Shown here: positions 10,646-23,224 of the stretch, one piece after another
Layout: each line of letters starts with the position of its first letter
Position numbering within the stretch: the stretch's first letter is position 1
Assembly (NCBI RefSeq): GCF_000471905.2
Contig: NW_006500337.1
Coordinates: 1,103,959 to 1,167,958, forward strand
From: Amborella trichopoda
Lineage: Eukaryota > Streptophyta > Magnoliopsida > Amborellales > Amborellaceae
Direction: 5' to 3'
Length of the DNA: 64,000 nucleotides
Notes under the pieces: model-generated
Databases searched by the model: none
What the model saw: only the letters and a program-made list of their open reading frames with translations
What the model was told of the DNA's origin: nothing
Made by a program: the position numbers and the translations under genes

Positions 10646-10801
10646 AAGAAATTGGATACCCACAAAACCATAGACACGAAATTTTATTTTCATTAAGTAT
10701 TTAACTTTTTATTTTTATTAAAATTTTCCCTTTCAAAACCCTTAAAAAAACATGTGATTATAAGTTGGATTACTTGAAAAATGATAAACACTAAATAATA
10801 G

Positions 10802-11100
10802 AAAAAGTTTGTATAAGGTTGACACCTTAAAATGTAGAATTAAGATGCACCTCTAAAATATTTTGAAAAAGATGTTTTGATGATGAAAAATGTCGAATTG
10901 ATCATATTGACATCGAGATGTATATATACAGAGAAAAAAAAAGAGGTTTAAAGTCTTAAAATAATACATCCTAAAACACATTATCTATACCGTCTTTAGA
11001 TATTGCTACCTTATACAAACCACACCCTTAGATAATTGAAAAAAAGAGGTTTCAAGACTTAAAAAAATATTGCTACTTTATACAAACCACACCCTTGGAT
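10802..11100 (+). repeat. Family A repeat, copy just upstream of the SNARE gene
   Basis: Left terminus AAAAAGTTTGTATAAGGTTG with AAGATGCACCTCTAAAA, then GATCATATTGACATCGAGATG. The right end, with TTATACAAACCACACCCTT, is duplicated (11006-11034 and 11078-11099). It ends about 250 bases before the SNARE start codon. Confidence -1.
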
Positions 11101-11315
11101 AATTGACTAATACAATTATGAATTATGTAGATAAATTTCTCCACTTCGTGGTGATGTTCCTTTTGGAATACGCGGCAAATTTTATATTTGTAGAAACGAA
11201 AGAAACCCTTGCGCAGGCGCTCGATCCACGAAAGGGAGAAGCTTCTCGTTCTTTTTTTAGCTTTCACTGCGCTTTTATGGCTTATAATTTAAATGTTTGA
11301 GGTTTCCTTTGCCTA

Positions 11316-11328
11316 GGTTTAGGGTTTC
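11316..11328. promoter_or_regulatory. Telo-box-like motif upstream of the SNARE gene
   Basis: GTTTAGGGTTTCC about 20-30 bases before the start codon, i.e. AAACCCTAAA on the minus strand, a motif common near plant transcription starts of housekeeping genes. Position fits the 5' UTR or core promoter. Function inferred from motif only. Confidence -1.
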
Positions 11329-11347
11329 CTCTTCTTTCTTAGGCTCC

Positions 11348-14300
11348 ATGGATATCCCACAACGTCGTGGTTTCTCTGGCGGTGGAGCCATCAGATCAAG
11401 GTAAATTCTCACTTTTACTTGGTAGATATAGGGTATCCTCTTCTTCAAACGTCAACTTTAGTTTTGTTTTTGCTTTTTTGATGCTTTATTTGGAGGTGAA
11501 TGGCTTGATGCAGAGAAGGGGCCTCGACAAGAGTGGGTTCTTCTTCACAAGAAGAGATTCAATTGAGGATCGATCCTTTGCATGCAGATTTAGATGAAGA
11601 GATAACTGGCTTGCACAGGAAGATCATTCAATTAAAAAGTGTGAGTTCCCTGTTTCCCAAACATTTTTTAAGATAATTTAGGAGAATTCTCAAATGGGTT
11701 TTGTTCATCAAAAGAAAAGAAAAAAATAAATAAATCATGAAATGGTTTCATCCATTTAAGAAAAAAAAAAGAATTTTCTGAAGTGGTTTTGCATAATTGA
11801 GGATGCTAAAGACCTAAATATTTGTTATTGGATGTTATTATTTTTTCATAATTTTATAATCTCTGATTTTCATTCATTTTGGGGATTATTAAGCAATTGG
11901 TTATTGTGTCTGCTTGTGTAAGATCATTGCTGTTGGCACTGTGCTATAAGTTTGATCTGTTCCAAATTTCTGTTTTTCTGGTTTCTCGCTTTTCAAACAT
12001 GTGATTGTGGGGCTTCAAGGGTCCTTTATTTATGAAGAAAAAAGTTACTCTTCTGCTGTCAACGAACTTATGTTGATATTAGGATGCCAAATAAGCATCG
12101 ATTTGAATTTCAAATTTGGGCTAGTAATTTGGTAGCTTTTAGGAATTTAAATTTCAAATTTGAACTGTAGTTGGGAGAATAGAAACATGCTTTGGGGAGG
12201 AAGACTAGGTTAGAGAAGAAAATTCTAGGTGTGAAAACATACAAGAGGACTGCCCACCAGAAGTGGGCTGTTGTTTTCTTTGCACATTTGGAGTTCAATT
12301 TCTCTTTCACTCTTGATTTGATCTTATCACCTGGTATCAGAGCCATACCTTGGTTCTGTGGGAGAGAGTGTCAGAGCCATACCTTGGTTCTGTGGTAGAG
12401 AGATCACTTCTTTGTTGATGGTCATTGGGTCTACAAGTTCTCATGAGGCGAAAAAGATGGAAGTTCAGTTGAAGAAGCTAAAGTCAGAGATGGTCAACGC
12501 ATGCAAGATGCTCACTGCCATTGCCCTCAAAATAGATCAAGTTATGACCAAAAGAATGAGAGTGTCATCTGAAACATCTTTTTGCCAATTGGGCACGAAC
12601 AAAGGTTATCACACCTGATGAGGGGAGGCCAATGGTGGGTTCTAGACTCGATTATTGCGATTAGATTTCCCTTGATTCACTATTGTGCGTAGTAGTTTTC
12701 TGGTTTCTGCAAACACTAAAACTATAGAAGGTTCCTTTGGCATCTTTTCACTTAGAAAACGAAGCCAGAGCCTATGAGGATTTCAATGGTGCATTGATGA
12801 AATTGCAGCAGATTTCCTCTGTAGGAGTATCAAGTACAGTTTGAATGCATAGGAAATCGATTTGAAGGGGGGACAGAATCAATGCTTGTAGCATGTTTAT
12901 TAGTGGGTTGAAGGAAGAGATGCACTTGGATTACAAATGTTCAGACCCACTATGATGTCATAGCTATAGGGGTTGCACGTCTCCAAGAAGAAGAACTAGC
13001 AATTCATAGATGACATATCAAGGGTACCAATAGCAAGCTTATATCCTCCAATGCCAATTCTGGATTGAAACTAAGTAATCCCCCTATAGAGCGACTACCC
13101 CAGCAAAGATGAGTGCAAGACAAGAAAAAGGCTTGTGTTTTCGTTGCGATGAAATTTTTTTAAGCCAGGCCTACAAGTGTAAACAACATCAACTATTGTT
13201 GATGGAAGGGGATTGGTCCTAGGAGGAAACGAAAGATGATGATGTGGAGCAGTAAAATTACACTCTGGAGATTTTGTTCCACGATTGGGGTGGCTCCACT
13301 TGAGACAATGTGGGTCAGTGGATATGTTAAACAACAATAAGTCACCATCTTGAACAATTTAGGTAGTAAACACAATGTTATGCATCTGGATCTTGCAAAG
13401 CGAATTGGATGTAAGGTGATTGAAGATGAGATTTTTTGGGTAATGATTGTAGATAGAGAGTGCCTATTTAGCACCAGTTGTTGCTCGAAGGTACCCATTA
13501 TCATTCAAGGATATCGCTTTGAGACTGTCGATTTTTTTTCATTGGTTGGATTTGATGTGGGGCTTGATGTCCAATGATTAGAAACCTTGGATGACATAAC
13601 TTGCAACTTCATCAAGTTAACAATGAAGTTTGAAATAGGTGGGAAAAGTTCTGTCTTAAAAGGGAGGTCAGCTGGAGACATTTCTGATTGGAAACCATGA
13701 AATGGAGAAGTTGCTACAACAAGAGCACTGTGGGGCGTTCATTGAATTATATGTACAGGAAGAGAAAGGTGTGTTAAAAAAAGGTAAAATCTTATCATTT
13801 GATGCTTATTATTCTCATCAATAGGTATGTTATTAGCATCTAATAGTTTCCATTAATAAACTATTATATGTTTTTTCTTCTTCATTTGATGTGCAAAATT
13901 TTACCATAAACGATGCTGTACCAGGGATCAGTTAAGCAAATGCTAGAGTTCAAATTAGTGCGTTCCAGAAGTACTTACTTGGGAGTAGTTATGGCATGAA
14001 ATCCTACCATCATCTTCATCATTTAAGCATTTTCTCAACTATGTCAGCTACATGAATCCTATTCTGCCGTTCTGCTCATAGATTTAGGATTTATGACAAG
14101 TTTTGACAAAGTTTTACGTTGGCTGCCTTACCTAACACAACCCTCCTCCTTTACCCGGACTTGGAACCGGCATGACCGGCTTGGGACCGGCCACGGCAGA
14201 GTTATGGTATGAAAGCCTATACTCTTTATGTTTGCTTATTGAAACATTTGTTCACTCCATTCTTGTGTTGGCACACTCTCGAGGGATGGGCTTTAGTTGA

Positions 14301-17300
14301 TTTGTGTACATTAGGATGCTTTCTTCAGTAGCCAAACTCTTAAAACTGTTGGTCGTATGACTTATGTTGTTGCATCATTCCCTTTTGTTTTCTGGATTGT
14401 GTTTTGCTCCTGCTCTTTGAGCACCAGATGTTCTTATTGTCAGTCACAGTGTTAGGAATAGTCATTATTTTTGGTATCTCTCTTCCTTTTTTAATTTCTG
14501 TTTTCTTTTTCTTTTAATGTTGTTCCTCCTTTTTGTTCAAATTTTGCAGGTAGCTCAAGAAATAGAGACGGAGGCAAAGTTTCAGAATGATTTCATAAGC
14601 CAATTGGTAAAGTTATTCCTCCACATATTTGTCTCATATTTATAACTTAATTGCATTATATGGAGACAGGTCTGTCATTTCCTTATTTTCTTCTGGTTGC
14701 AGTATGCTAAGAGGTATTTCATTATATGTTAATCCTGCCAAGACGTTTCATTATATTTTAATCCTGCCAAGAGGTCACTACATTATCATTGTCTGTTTCT
14801 TATTAGAAAGAACTTTATGAAGTGGAGTTGTAACTTTATTTGAATAGAGAATTTAGGGGCTTTGCTAACCATCAAATGGAAAAGAGAGCATATTGGCTCT
14901 CAGCTAGGGTAATGTTGAGGCTAGTTTTGGGCTTTCAACTGGTTTCACTTTCTATAAACTAGTGGGATCACGTGCGTTGCACGTAGAAATGAAATAAGCG
15001 ATCACATAAATAATTACAGAAATATGTAATCAAGAGTATGTAGATATGTTTTAAGCATTCATGTAAATAATTTCGTAAATATGCGATGGAATAGTATATT
15101 GATATGCGTTAAGCTATCACCTAAATACTTATATGATTTTCCTATGGGAAAGTGTATTACATGTAAAACTTATTCATAATATTTATCTATGATTCTAATT
15201 ATAATTACGTAATCTTTTTATTATTCATTATAATATTATGGTCACATTATTAATGTTGATTCTAATATTACTATAAAAGCAGTTAACAATAATAATTTAA
15301 ATTGTTATGTTAATTTTAAATTAATTATAATAGATGTATATAATTTTATTTTTTTATTTGAAAATATTAAAAATATTTAATTCTAATTTTAATAATTCTA
15401 TATAATTTTCATAATTATAATTAATAAAACTATACTTATTATTGTCATAGTACATGAATTACTGCATGAATTATTAATCAAATTGTAATAAAAATAAATA
15501 CATAGTGGAATATTTATAATTAGAAACATATAATTATAATATTCATGAAGAAATCATATTTACTTTGTTATTACTTTATTAGGAATATGTTATAACTACT
15601 AAAGACATCCTCAGGTTAAATTGGTTTATTAATTATTTTTTAATTGTATATTTTAATATATAACTATATTTAATATCACCTGTAGTTTTAAAAAATTTGA
15701 GTTTTTTAAAATATGGTCATAAAATTTGTAAATTTTGAAATAAGTATTAAAAAAGAACATGCATTTGACATTTTATTTTGTAGAAGATGTCATTTCTATT
15801 ACATATTTTATTTATGCGGGATTAGGCCCCATGCTTTTAATGTGAATAGGCCTTCATAGATGCCCCATGCTTTATTCCAAATACTCTTTTAACTTCAATG
15901 AAACTTTAGAGTTCAAGATTATCCTCAAAAGAAAAAATTGTAGACTTCAAGGTAACTTGGATGAGAGTTAATTGTAATATTTTCCCTTTCAAATTAGAAG
16001 ATTGGAAGAGAGTTAAAGGATTCAGATGGAACATTGGAGGAGATTAATGGTAAGTATACTTGAATTTAGCTTATAATACTTATCCAAAAAACTTTACCTA
16101 TATAAAACTGATATCTCCTATAATATTCTTTCCCTTATAAGTTAAATCCAATTTTTTTTTTTTTTAACGGTTAACCTTTTCAACTTTCCTCGACTTCAGC
16201 TTTCTTAAATATCTTCACTTCACCACTTGAAATTTAATTTTCATAATACATGAATTAAAACATTAATATTAATGAAATTGTAATAAAAATAAATAAATAT
16301 TTGAATATTTATAGTTAAAAACATATAATTATGATATTCATGAAAAAAATCATAATTACTTTGCTGTTGTTTTACTAATATGATATACCTACTAAAAACA
16401 TTCTCAGGTTAAATTGGTTTATTAGTTCTTTTTATTTTTAATTGTAAATTTTAATATATAATTATATTTAATATCACCTATAGTTTTAAAGAATTCAAGA
16501 TTTAAATTGGTTTATTAGTTCTTTTTATTTTTAATTGTAAATTTTAATGCATAATTATATTTAATATCGCCTGTAGTTTTTAAAAAAATGAGTTTTTAAA
16601 AGTATAGTCATAAAATTCGTATTTTTTGAATAAGTATTAAATAATAACATGCATTTGGCATTTTATTTCGTAGAAGATGCCTTTTTTGTTATATACTTTA
16701 TTTATGTGTGATTAGGACGCATGCTTTGAATGTGAATATGCCCCCTGTATAAGTATTTTATTCCAAATACGATTTCAACTTCAATTTTCAAACTTTAGAG
16801 TTCAATATCATCCTAAAAAAAACTGTAGAGTTCAAGATCCATTTGAACTTGAGACTTAATTGTAATATTTTTCCTTTCAAATTAGCCAATTGGAAGAGAG
16901 TTAATTTTAACTTTTAATATTCTGTTTTTTTTGATAAGTACCTCTCTAATGTTCTTGCCCATATACATAGAGCAAATATTCCAACCTTTTCAACTCAACT
17001 TTCCTCTCCTTCAGGTTTCACATATATCTTCACCACCTTAAGGCTTCAAGTATATCTTCACCACCTGAAAATGAGTTTTCATAATATGAAAAATCACGTC
17101 TGAAAATCGTGTGTGACTCTAAACCTTGCTTATAAAGGCCTAAGGCCTTTGTTTCTTGCCCTTTCTTTCTGTCTTAAGGAACTTGCGCTACATTATCGGT
17201 AGGAATAGTCTTTTTTTTACTCTCTCAAAATGTGTTTACCTTTTCGAAAGGCGTCTTTAGTAAACTATTCTCTCTTTCACGTAATTTTCTCTCTTCCCCT

Positions 17301-20300
17301 CTCTCTCACGTATCCTTTCTTTGTCATCTCTCTTTCTCATTTACTTTCGTACTTTTTCTCTTCTAAAATATCTTCTATGTCATGTCTTTGTCATTTACTT
17401 TCCTACTTTTTCTCCCCTGTATATCTCACGAATTTATCTTTCTTAAATCTTTTATTTCTTTCACCATTTCACCATCTCTCTCTCGTATTTCTCTCTATAC
17501 CATACCCCATACCTCTCAAAAAAAAAGACGTTGCCTAGAGAGATTTTTTAAGAAACAACTCTATATCATATATGTGAAAAAGAAGAGATTTTTTAATTAG
17601 CCACTCTATATCGTATTTGTGCAAAGACGTCTCTATATGCCTATCTAGAGAGAAATTTTTAGAAAATCATTTCATCTCTCACATATTTTTCTCTCTCCCC
17701 TCTCTCCCCCTCTCTCATATGACCTCACTCTTCTTCCCCTAAAATGGGAAACCTGTCTTAAATTTCTTCTCCATATCAATAATTAAGGAAACATTATCCT
17801 ACTCTCTATCCTGCTAAAAATCAATCACATCTCTCTCCCAACTTAAGAAATGTTACCCTACTCTCTCTCATGCTAAAAATGTGTACTTCTCTCTCTCTTT
17901 CTCTCTCAAATTTAGTTATCCTAAAATAAGTGCCTATTCCATCTCTCTTACCCTGAAGTTAGGAATGTGTCCTACAATCTCTATAGATTAGGGCCCTTTT
18001 TATTTTTGTGACACGTGTCCATCCCTTAACTCTGGCTTAATAATCTAGTATAGTTTTCAAAGGATTGCTAATTGACATGACAGAACATTTAAAGACACAT
18101 AAGGTTTGAAGGTATTTGTTTTGATGGACTATAAGATTAAAGGTGAAAACTTGAGAGAACCCATGCGCTAATTGTCAAATATTTTCTTTAAGGTACTCAG
18201 ATATTTCATATTAGAAAAAAAAAAAGTGTTCCTTAGTTAAAACAAGCTTGAACTTGTGACTATAAAGGAAATTTGTATTTATTGTTAAATTGCAAGTTTA
18301 TCAAGAAAAATAAAAAAATTGGCCCATCAATTCTAAATTTTTGGTGCTATTCTATAGTGTCTAATGCCTTAGACTGGTTTTGTGATTATAAGTTTGTATT
18401 TATTTCAAATTAAATATACCAGCAATTTTATCAAGAAAAATAAAAAGAGTTGGCCCATTAATTCTAAATTTTAAATGCTATTCTATACTGCTTTCTCCAT
18501 AGACTTGGTTTTCCATCCGGCAAAGAATGAAGCTTGACAAAAACGTCAAATTTAGCTTGGGAAATGTATGATCAAGCTCCCAAATGCAATATTATAGTCC
18601 AATGAAAAATAAATACTATATTTCAGGTTTTGCACTTTTACAGTTTTCGTTGTTATAATTTTGTGAAATGGGCATGTCATTTTCTTGTTCATGCTGCATG
18701 AAACATCTGTACTGAATGTGCTTTCATGGTTTCTTGTACCTGCATCATATGGGACTTTTGTTTTAAGTTTAGGAGATTCTGTTGGCAGATTGCTATTGAA
18801 TGTGTAGAAATCCTCCTAAAGCGTATTATTTACATTACTAAATATTCGATGGTGCCTTTTAGATGCACCTTCTAGATTGTTGGAGGTCTTTCAAGGGCCG
18901 GCTTTGGAAAGTTTCCCTCAAGTACCATGTTTTTGTCCATTCTGACTGGCTTTTAGGTAAGGTGGCTGGTGTTCTAAATGAAATTAGGATCCATGTCTGC
19001 TGATGCCAATAGGAAAAGTGAACCATAACTGGCCGCTACTGTTATCCACATTAAGTTCAGCTCTTGCAAAGGGGTGTGCTTGGCAGGCTGAGGAAAATTG
19101 TAACCTTAAAATCTTAGGGGCTGAGGAAAAATGTAACCTTAAAATCTTAGGGATCTTTTCTGCTTGCAACAACAACTATGGGCAACATGTTATATTGAAC
19201 ATGAATGTACCTCGAGAAAAGAGACTCATGGAGTCAGCTGAGCTTAATTTGAAGCCTCATCGTTGAAATTTGAAATGAATTCTAGAGGGTTGAATTTTTG
19301 ATATTTATCCTCTGTAAGAGTTATGATGAAGAGAGTCGACCAAACAAACAACATAGCTAAGTATGCCAGAAGCAAATCAATAAAAAAAAAGAAGTATGTC
19401 AAAAGCAGGTATGTACCAAAGACGATCAAGAGTAGGATGTCCCAAGCAACAATGTCGCTTATGCCAGATCAAATTCTATAAAGAATCTTGGACATGGTAG
19501 TCCAAGAAACCAGATTCGCACTACCAAGATGATGGAAGCAGCCATATGCCTTAAATAATTATGTCTGCCACATAATTCTTGGACTTGTTGTGTTCCATTC
19601 TTAGTTTACTTGCAGTATTTACACGAGAGATGGTGCGCCTCTACCCAAATTTCATTGACACATGAGTAAACCATCGCCTAGGTGCAATATAATGCATTAC
19701 AACAAGAATGGAGTCTGCTAGATTGGTTTTTTTTTTCATGAATTAAGTGGAGTCTGCAATATCGGGATTTGTTTGAGAAACAGGAAGTGCTAATCAAGTT
19801 TTACTCCCTGGCCCTCTGGTTTAGAGGTGTTCTTTCATTTTTAGAAATTAGAGGGAGAAGCATTTTTAACCAAAAAGATGGATGGTAAAAACGGAAAATG
19901 CGCCTGCCTAGGGGCATATTCCTTAAAATAGCATTGGTATAGTTAGGTTCAATCTGAACCTGATGAACTAGATGTTCGGTAGAATCGCAACTGGGGCCTT
20001 TTTCTTTGTTTTCAATATTCGAAAATACTGTCTGGGGTCTTAGTTCCGGTTGAACGTGGCCAGATCTGCTGCCTTATCAAGTAAAACGAGTTGTCTCAAT
20101 GGCAGTGAGCCGCTCCATTGAGTTTATCTAAGAAATATTTTTGGAGGTGTTGCTTTGCTACTCAGTTTTTCAAAGTAGTATACTTAATAGCTATTACTTA
20201 AGGCTCAGTTGCAATACTCTAAGTTGGGTGGTTTAGAGGTTAATAATGGTTATGCTGTTTGTCTTTAAGCAACATGGATTGTAATGTCCATATTCTTGGT

Positions 20301-21022
20301 TCTTGAAAACTTGCCAATGACCTCATTAATGAATTGAGGGAATCATACCAAACCTTTTTCCTCAGCCAAATCATGCAACTACGTGCAGCTTACATCCTTC
20401 ACTAGCCCTTGATCTTTTGACGGCCTAGGCTGTACAGCCTGGATTAGGAGTGCGATCAAATTTATTTCCATTTCCATTGCTTCTTACATGAGATTGAACT
20501 GTGTGGGAGCAACCAAGGTGGCCAATTGATCTGTTGGCTGTAAAAATGGGAACATACTTTTCCCAACCATATTATGAAACTTGTGTTACATCTCAAAGGT
20601 GGAGAGTTTCAGTCTACGATATTTTCTTTCACCTTTCAAAGGGTTAACTTTTCAACTGATGAAGGAGAGGACTTCCATCTTTTTGCTTGAACAATTTGGA
20701 GATGGTAGTTATTCAGGCATGGCTCCCAAATAAAATGTGATATTTATCGACTTATCTTATTAGATGTTTGTCTATGCATATTTCATTGATATGATCATTC
20801 CTGCTTATGCTGCAGAAAAGTGACATTTATTTTCTCTTCTGCTGTGATTTTCTTAAATAGCAAACGACATTGATGAAAGCTCAAGCGGGCCTAAAGAACA
20901 ACATGAGAAGATTGAACAAGAGTATTATCCAGCAGGGTTCAAACCATGTTGTCCATGTTGTTCTATTTGCACTCCTATGTTTCTTTGTAGTCTATCTCTT
21001 GTCCAAATTTTTCAGGAGATGA
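11348..21022 (+). CDS. SFT12: Bet1-like Qc-SNARE (SFT12-type), four exons, complete
   Basis: Membrane-anchored Qc-SNARE expected in ER-Golgi vesicle fusion. Exons: 11348-11400, 11514-11640, 14550-14606 and 20861-21022, joined by GT-AG introns of 113, 2909 and 6254 bases, giving 132 residues and a TGA stop. The segment LRIDPLHADLDEEITGLH, then VAQEIETEAKFQ and KAQAGLKNNMRRLNKSII, matches what I know of Arabidopsis Bet1-like At1g29060. The N-terminus is Gly/Arg-rich and the SNARE coiled coil spans about residues 37-100, with Q72 the likely zero-layer glutamine. A hydrophobic anchor follows at about 108-126 (VVLFALLCFFVVYLLSKF) with a short basic tail, as in tail-anchored SNAREs. Length equals the family norm. 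Introns 2 and 3 have swollen with a Gypsy fossil and a probable Helitron, yet all junctions are intact, so the gene looks functional. Confidence -1.
12331..13790 (+). mobile_element. Ty3/Gypsy LTR retrotransposon fossil (gag-protease part)
   Basis: Old, broken element in intron 2 of the SNARE gene. A primer-binding site complementary to initiator Met-tRNA (TGGTATCAGAGCC, about 12333-12345) marks the start of the interior. It is followed by gag-like sequence, a zinc-knuckle region around 13130-13190 and a protease-like region around 13300-13600. Reverse transcriptase, integrase and a matching 3' LTR are not seen. The 5' LTR should lie just before 12331, but its start cannot be fixed without a partner. 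Many breaks; I take it to be old. Assignment to Gypsy rests on the zinc-knuckle and protease resemblance. Confidence -1.
12337..12402 (+). repeat. Short tandem duplication at the primer-binding site
   Basis: A unit of about 31-33 bp beginning CAGAGCCATACCTTGGTTCTG occurs twice back to back, with the second copy around 12372-12402. Confidence -1.
13795..14549. other. SNARE intron 2, right part
   Basis: AT-rich intron. At 14125-14205 there is an ACCGG-rich patch (CAACCCTCCTCCTTTACCCG and GGAACCGGCATGACCGGC) of a kind that recurs in plant genomes as repeat debris. I cannot name its family. Confidence -1.
15420..16920. repeat. Diverged internal duplication in the Helitron candidate
   Basis: Roughly 15420-16020 and 16230-16900 share the same order of phrases, such as AACATATAATTATRATATTC, CTCAGGTTAAATTGGTTTAT and GAACATGCATTTGACATTT, with insertions between. 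In the second copy a segment of about 90 bp, beginning AAATTGGTTTATTAGTTC, is itself repeated (about 16413 and 16504). Confidence -1.
17230..17960. repeat. CT-rich low-complexity tract
   Basis: Long run dominated by CTCTCT/TTTCTC on the plus strand, inside the Helitron candidate. The Leu/Ser/Phe-rich open frames here are low-complexity translations, not genes. Confidence -1.
19087..19152 (+). repeat. 33-bp direct repeat, two copies
   Basis: GCTGAGGAAAA(T/A)TGTAACC followed by TTAAAATCTTAGGG, twice in tandem, within SNARE intron 3. A short open frame crosses it but has no recognisable product. Confidence -1.
19385..19560 (-). mobile_element. Possible Ty1/Copia fossil fragment
   Basis: Short stretch in SNARE intron 3 that, on the minus strand, resembles the region just before the integrase of Copia elements. 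No LTRs or other parts are visible. Broken and small; low confidence. Confidence -1.
19565..20860. other. SNARE intron 3, right part, no feature
   Basis: Unique-looking intron sequence leading to the exon 4 acceptor at 20860. I see no exon, RNA gene or recognisable repeat. Confidence -1.
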
Positions 21023-21129
21023 GACATTGAAAGACTCATAAGGATGTCACAGAGTATAACTTTCTATTTTGTATAACAAATTATGCTCAATGGCACAATT
21101 TCACACTTGTTCCATCCACTCAAGAACTA

Positions 21130-21420
21130 GTTTGAGGTTATTATTCAAAACCAAGGGGTATGGCGTGCTAATGTTATTGTTCAAAACTAAGGGGTATGGC
21201 TTGCCGTGTTTTCTTGTACACAGACTGTAAGTTACCATAGTTTCATAACAAATTGCATTCCATTGAAGTCCCACATCATATATTGAAATTAGTGTTTCAT
21301 AAAATTGAAAAAGGCAACATACAATTTAGACTGGTAACCATGGGTTCAGAACAAACTTCATTCCATTGAAGTGTCTCATTATGAAGGAAAACTAGAACAA
21401 ACTTCATTCCATTTAAGTGT
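21130..21420 (+). repeat. Short direct repeats downstream of the SNARE gene
   Basis: A segment of about 37-39 bp with TTATTXTTCAAAACXAAGGG, then GTATGGC, occurs at about 21138-21166 and 21175-21203. CATTCCATTGAAGT-type sequence occurs at 21257, 21361 and, with one change, near 21405. Probably in the 3' UTR or just beyond it. Confidence -1.
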
Positions 21421-21436
21421 CAAGGAAAATTAGTGC

Positions 21437-22766
21437 CCCAAAAAACGTGTTCAAAAAATTGGTGATCCGATCTGGATCGAGTATTGGCTGGACAGTTTCG
21501 AATCCTAACAATAAAATGGGATTGCCCCTTGTCCGCATAGTAAATCGGTCGGTAAGGAGCGTATTTTTGTAACTTTTTGGTATTTTTGTAATTTTCTTTG
21601 AACATTATTAAGGCATTCGTGCACAAGTACTTTTTATTACATGGCACCTAGCGCTACGTGCACTGCTCAATAATGAGCAAAATTCCTCCTCCTACTGAGG
21701 AGACTAAGTTGAACTTATTTTATTTTAACGATGTGGGACATTTCGTCCCATTCACCGTCCACAATATCATTCGACCACTCGAGGCTGGGGCATGTTATCT
21801 TTCTCTCTCTCTTATATTAATGTCTATTGTTAGATTTTGTTTATTTATAAATAAATGGTTGAATTATATATATATATATTTAATAACATGGTGGCCTTTA
21901 ACATAAACTTAGAAATATTCATAGTGGCTTTTAACATAAATTTAGAAATATTAATTTAAAGATATGGTTCATATAATGAGGCCATGAAAAATTTTTCTCT
22001 CTCTATTAACAGTCTTTTCCACTAAATTTATTCTAGAAATCTAAAAAATTAGATTTTTGAAAAATTAAATTGTGATTTCGAAATTTGATACGTATTCTAA
22101 TAATTTCTACATTGATAACCAAATCTTGTATTTTATTTATTAATTTATTTACATTATAAATTATTTAATGTATTTACATTATAAATTATTTAATGTATTA
22201 TTTTTCTTACAGTTGTCAGTAATATATTTTAAATTAGATGATATTATAAGATATTTTGGATTTGTTATTATTTGTATAGTAAAATAATTATAAAATGTAA
22301 ACCAACAATTTCAATTTTAGTATATAATATTAATGTTAGTTAGGTTGTAATAATTTAGGAATAGTAAGTGAACTAATAAATTTTTGTTACTTTGATGTGA
22401 TACTAATTTCATTTTACTTGAGAAATTATTTTTTTATTCTTATAATATGAAAGTGTTTTCTATTATTTTTAAATTATATTGATGTAATATTATATATTAT
22501 GTTGTGATTAATTATAATATAGACACCCAAAAAGGAAAACAATGTCTCAGTATTGACCTAGTTTTACAAAGTAATTAAAGTACATAATGTATCACTCCTA
22601 AATTCTTTTAGAAACTAAAAGAACATTATTTTTAGAAATTTATAGTGATTTTTTTTAAAAAAAAATTGAGGCAAAAATTGTCAATTTCGTCTATTCTCTG
22701 ATCCGATCTGCCGATTCTTCGATTCGACATGGATATGGGTGTAACTAATTCGAGTCGCCAATCCCT
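21437..22766. mobile_element. Non-autonomous DNA element, GATCCG-rich ends
   Basis: Left end TTCAAAAAATTGGTGATCCG and right end GAGTCGCCAATCCCTTTG are rough inverted copies, with GATCCGATCTG/CCGATCTGCCGATTC motifs beneath each. The AT-rich inside (21960-22500) is shared, inverted, with 2940-3330. No clear target duplication and no coding frame. The terminal style (GTGTTCAAAAAA) suggests hAT, as for the elements at 325-6321, but that is inference. Confidence -1.
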
Positions 22767-22844
22767 TTGTTAAAAAACCTCGGAGTTACCCTTGGGCAAA
22801 AAAGCTACTCGGTAAGATTGTTTTCATATGAAATTTTGCGATCA

Positions 22845-23095
22845 TCCCAAGAATCACTAGATTGTTTCCTAAAGAGGAAAAATGAATATGGAGTTTTTCA
22901 ACACTTACATCATGCTCTCCAAAGATTAAATTGCCTTTGTTCAATTTTGGTATGGTGTTTATTACAAGCACATAGAGTGTGACATTTGAATTTTTCTTTT
23001 TGAGGTTAGTCCCCAGGATCAAAATTTGCATCCCCAAAATTTGGAGTCCAAAAGATACTCCTAAGGGAGCAAATAATATGCTCTAGTAGGATCAG
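22845..23095 (+). repeat. Family D repeat, copy 1
   Basis: Shares AGAATCACTAGATT, CATAGAGTGTGACATTTGA and AAATTTGGAGTCCAAAAGAT-like phrases with blocks at 40990, 57040 and 62440. Noncoding, about 250 bp. Family unknown. Confidence -1.
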
Positions 23096-23224
23096 TATAT
23101 ATATCTTTGAGCTTTGGTGAAAAATGCAGAAATCTCTCTCTCTCTCTCTCTCTCTAGGATTGTCTGAAATCTTACCATTCGTACAATGCACTAAGATTGT
23201 GGTTTCTTTAGTAACAACTTGGTG

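Larger units (their letters stand above)
14959..18053 (-). mobile_element. Probable non-autonomous Helitron, minus orientation
   Basis: Read on the minus strand, the 3' end has a perfect 6-bp-stem hairpin ACGTGCAACGCACGT (14970-14984). Eleven bases further is the terminal CTAG (14959-14962), followed by T: the expected Helitron 3' structure and A/T insertion site. About 3.1 kb away the other end reads CTATACTAGATTATTAAGCC on the minus strand, close to Helitron 5' starts, though the canonical TC is AC here. No Rep/helicase frame is present, so it would be non-autonomous. Inside is a large diverged duplication. It fills half of SNARE intron 3. The 5' end is the weaker part of this call. Confidence -1.

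Noticed and set aside
17230-17600. Ser/Leu/Phe-rich open frames that look like membrane proteins
   Set aside because: CT-rich low-complexity DNA inside a transposon candidate; hydrophobicity is a by-product of CTC/TTC/TCT codons.
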